Program-made: the position numbers and the translations under genes
Shown: one piece after another, positions 43,196 through 43,370 of the stretch
How the letters are laid out: every line of letters starts with the position of its first letter
How positions within the stretch are numbered: the stretch's first letter is position 1
Origin: Deltaproteobacteria bacterium
GTDB lineage: Bacteria; Desulfobacterota; Desulfobacteria; Desulfobacterales; Desulfatirhabdiaceae
DNA: 43,370 bases
Direction of reading: 5' to 3'
Assembly (NCBI GenBank): GCA_016219185.1
Contig: JACRBZ010000020.1
Span: 1-43,370, forward strand
The notes under the pieces: model-generated
The model's database searches: none
Seen by the model: only the letters and a program-made list of their open reading frames with translations
Told to the model about the DNA's origin: nothing

Positions 43196-43369
43196 CTATG
43201 ATGTGCGAATGATTTTTTTGGTAATTTCGATCAGCATTATCCGGTTAGGTTTTTGCATGCGGGTCTTTGCCCGCGTTCCCTTGGGCATGGGCTGGATCAG
43301 GAGCCATAAATCCTGTGTGGCGTAGCTCATTTTTGATATGGTTGCGCAGTTGCCTGACCCTTGCGATTG
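43196..43369 (-). CDS. C-terminal end of an unidentified protein (cut by window edge)
   Basis: A frame open to the right edge encodes 57 residues, including ISKMSYATQDLWLLIQPMPK, rich in Lys/Arg at its end, and stops at 43196, 19 nt before the nadE-like start. Codon pattern and spacing suit the last part of an upstream operon gene. A second frame is also open to the edge (stop near 43247), so the choice is moderate. No family recognised. Confidence 0.45.
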   Translation of the reverse strand, partial: QSQGSGNCATISKMSYATQDLWLLIQPMPKGTRAKTRMQKPNRIMLIEITKKIIRTS

Positions 43370-43370
43370 A

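Noticed and set aside
43247..43370. Alternative open frame at the right edge (ending AKT)
   Set aside because: Also open to the edge, but shorter, with a less protein-like composition and larger gap to the next gene than the frame chosen.

Overview
The window looks like a Gram-negative bacterium of the Desulfobacterota/Desulfobacterales type. This is an inference from gene content, not from a phylogenetic marker: hybrid histidine kinases, a complete Tad/Flp pilus locus with secretin, a c-di-GMP-I riboswitch, a DUF362 protein with a Tat signal, and mid-range GC. No rRNA, tRNA or CRISPR array was seen. Apart from the first two genes, everything is on the minus strand, so transcription runs from high to low coordinates.

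Layout. (1) 1-2.9 kb: the end of an Hpt-domain protein, a soluble hybrid histidine kinase (REC-PAS-HisKA-HATPase-REC) and a convergent small receiver-like protein. (2) 3.0-6.4 kb: a 1021-residue secreted FnIII/repeat/LamG/FG-GAP protein whose mRNA leader carries a c-di-GMP-I riboswitch and a hairpin that can cover the ribosome binding site. (3) 6.4-21.6 kb: a sigma-54 response regulator, an ICMT-like membrane methyltransferase and a full Tad pilus locus. In transcription order the locus is zinc-ribbon ORF, flp, flp, tadV, cpaB/rcpC, rcpA, small lipoprotein, tadE, tadG, tadZ, tadA, tadB, tadC, two TPR lipoproteins. The pilins are 53 and 47 aa. A 48-bp leader element occurs twice here. (4) 21.8-22.0 kb: a decayed IS3-family transposase fragment separating the Tad locus from what follows. 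(5) 22.0-25.0 kb: an AAA ATPase with an MshEN-like N-terminus, a Wzz-like membrane protein and a CpsD-like ATPase, resembling a polysaccharide co-polymerase module. (6) 25.0-38.3 kb: a 3997-residue NRPS-PKS, a methyltransferase and a broken Sfp-type phosphopantetheinyl transferase. (7) 38.4-43.4 kb: a DUF362 protein, a hexapeptide acyltransferase, an AMP-forming ligase, a free-standing ACP, a NadE-like enzyme and the C-terminus of one more ORF.

The megasynthase is the most unusual element. Its order is C-A-PCP-KS-AT-ACP-aminotransferase-C-A-PCP-TE. The first A domain reads as a threonine activator (DFWNIGMVHK). KS, malonyl-type AT, ACP, the PLP aminotransferase, both PCPs and the TE (Cys nucleophile) keep their key residues. 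Both condensation domains have lost the HH pair of HHxxxDG (PP and QM). The second A domain has lost its P-loop core, the amino-group Asp and the A10 Lys. Yet the 12-kb frame is open. The simplest reading is a one-amino-acid, one-malonate, one-transamination line giving a 3,4-diamino-5-hydroxyhexanoyl product. The nearby phosphopantetheinyl transferase is only a remnant, so activation must come from elsewhere.

Taken together the window describes a surface-attachment and matrix programme (Tad pili, secreted adhesin-like protein, polysaccharide co-polymerase) with c-di-GMP as a likely common signal, next to an atypical small-molecule pathway.
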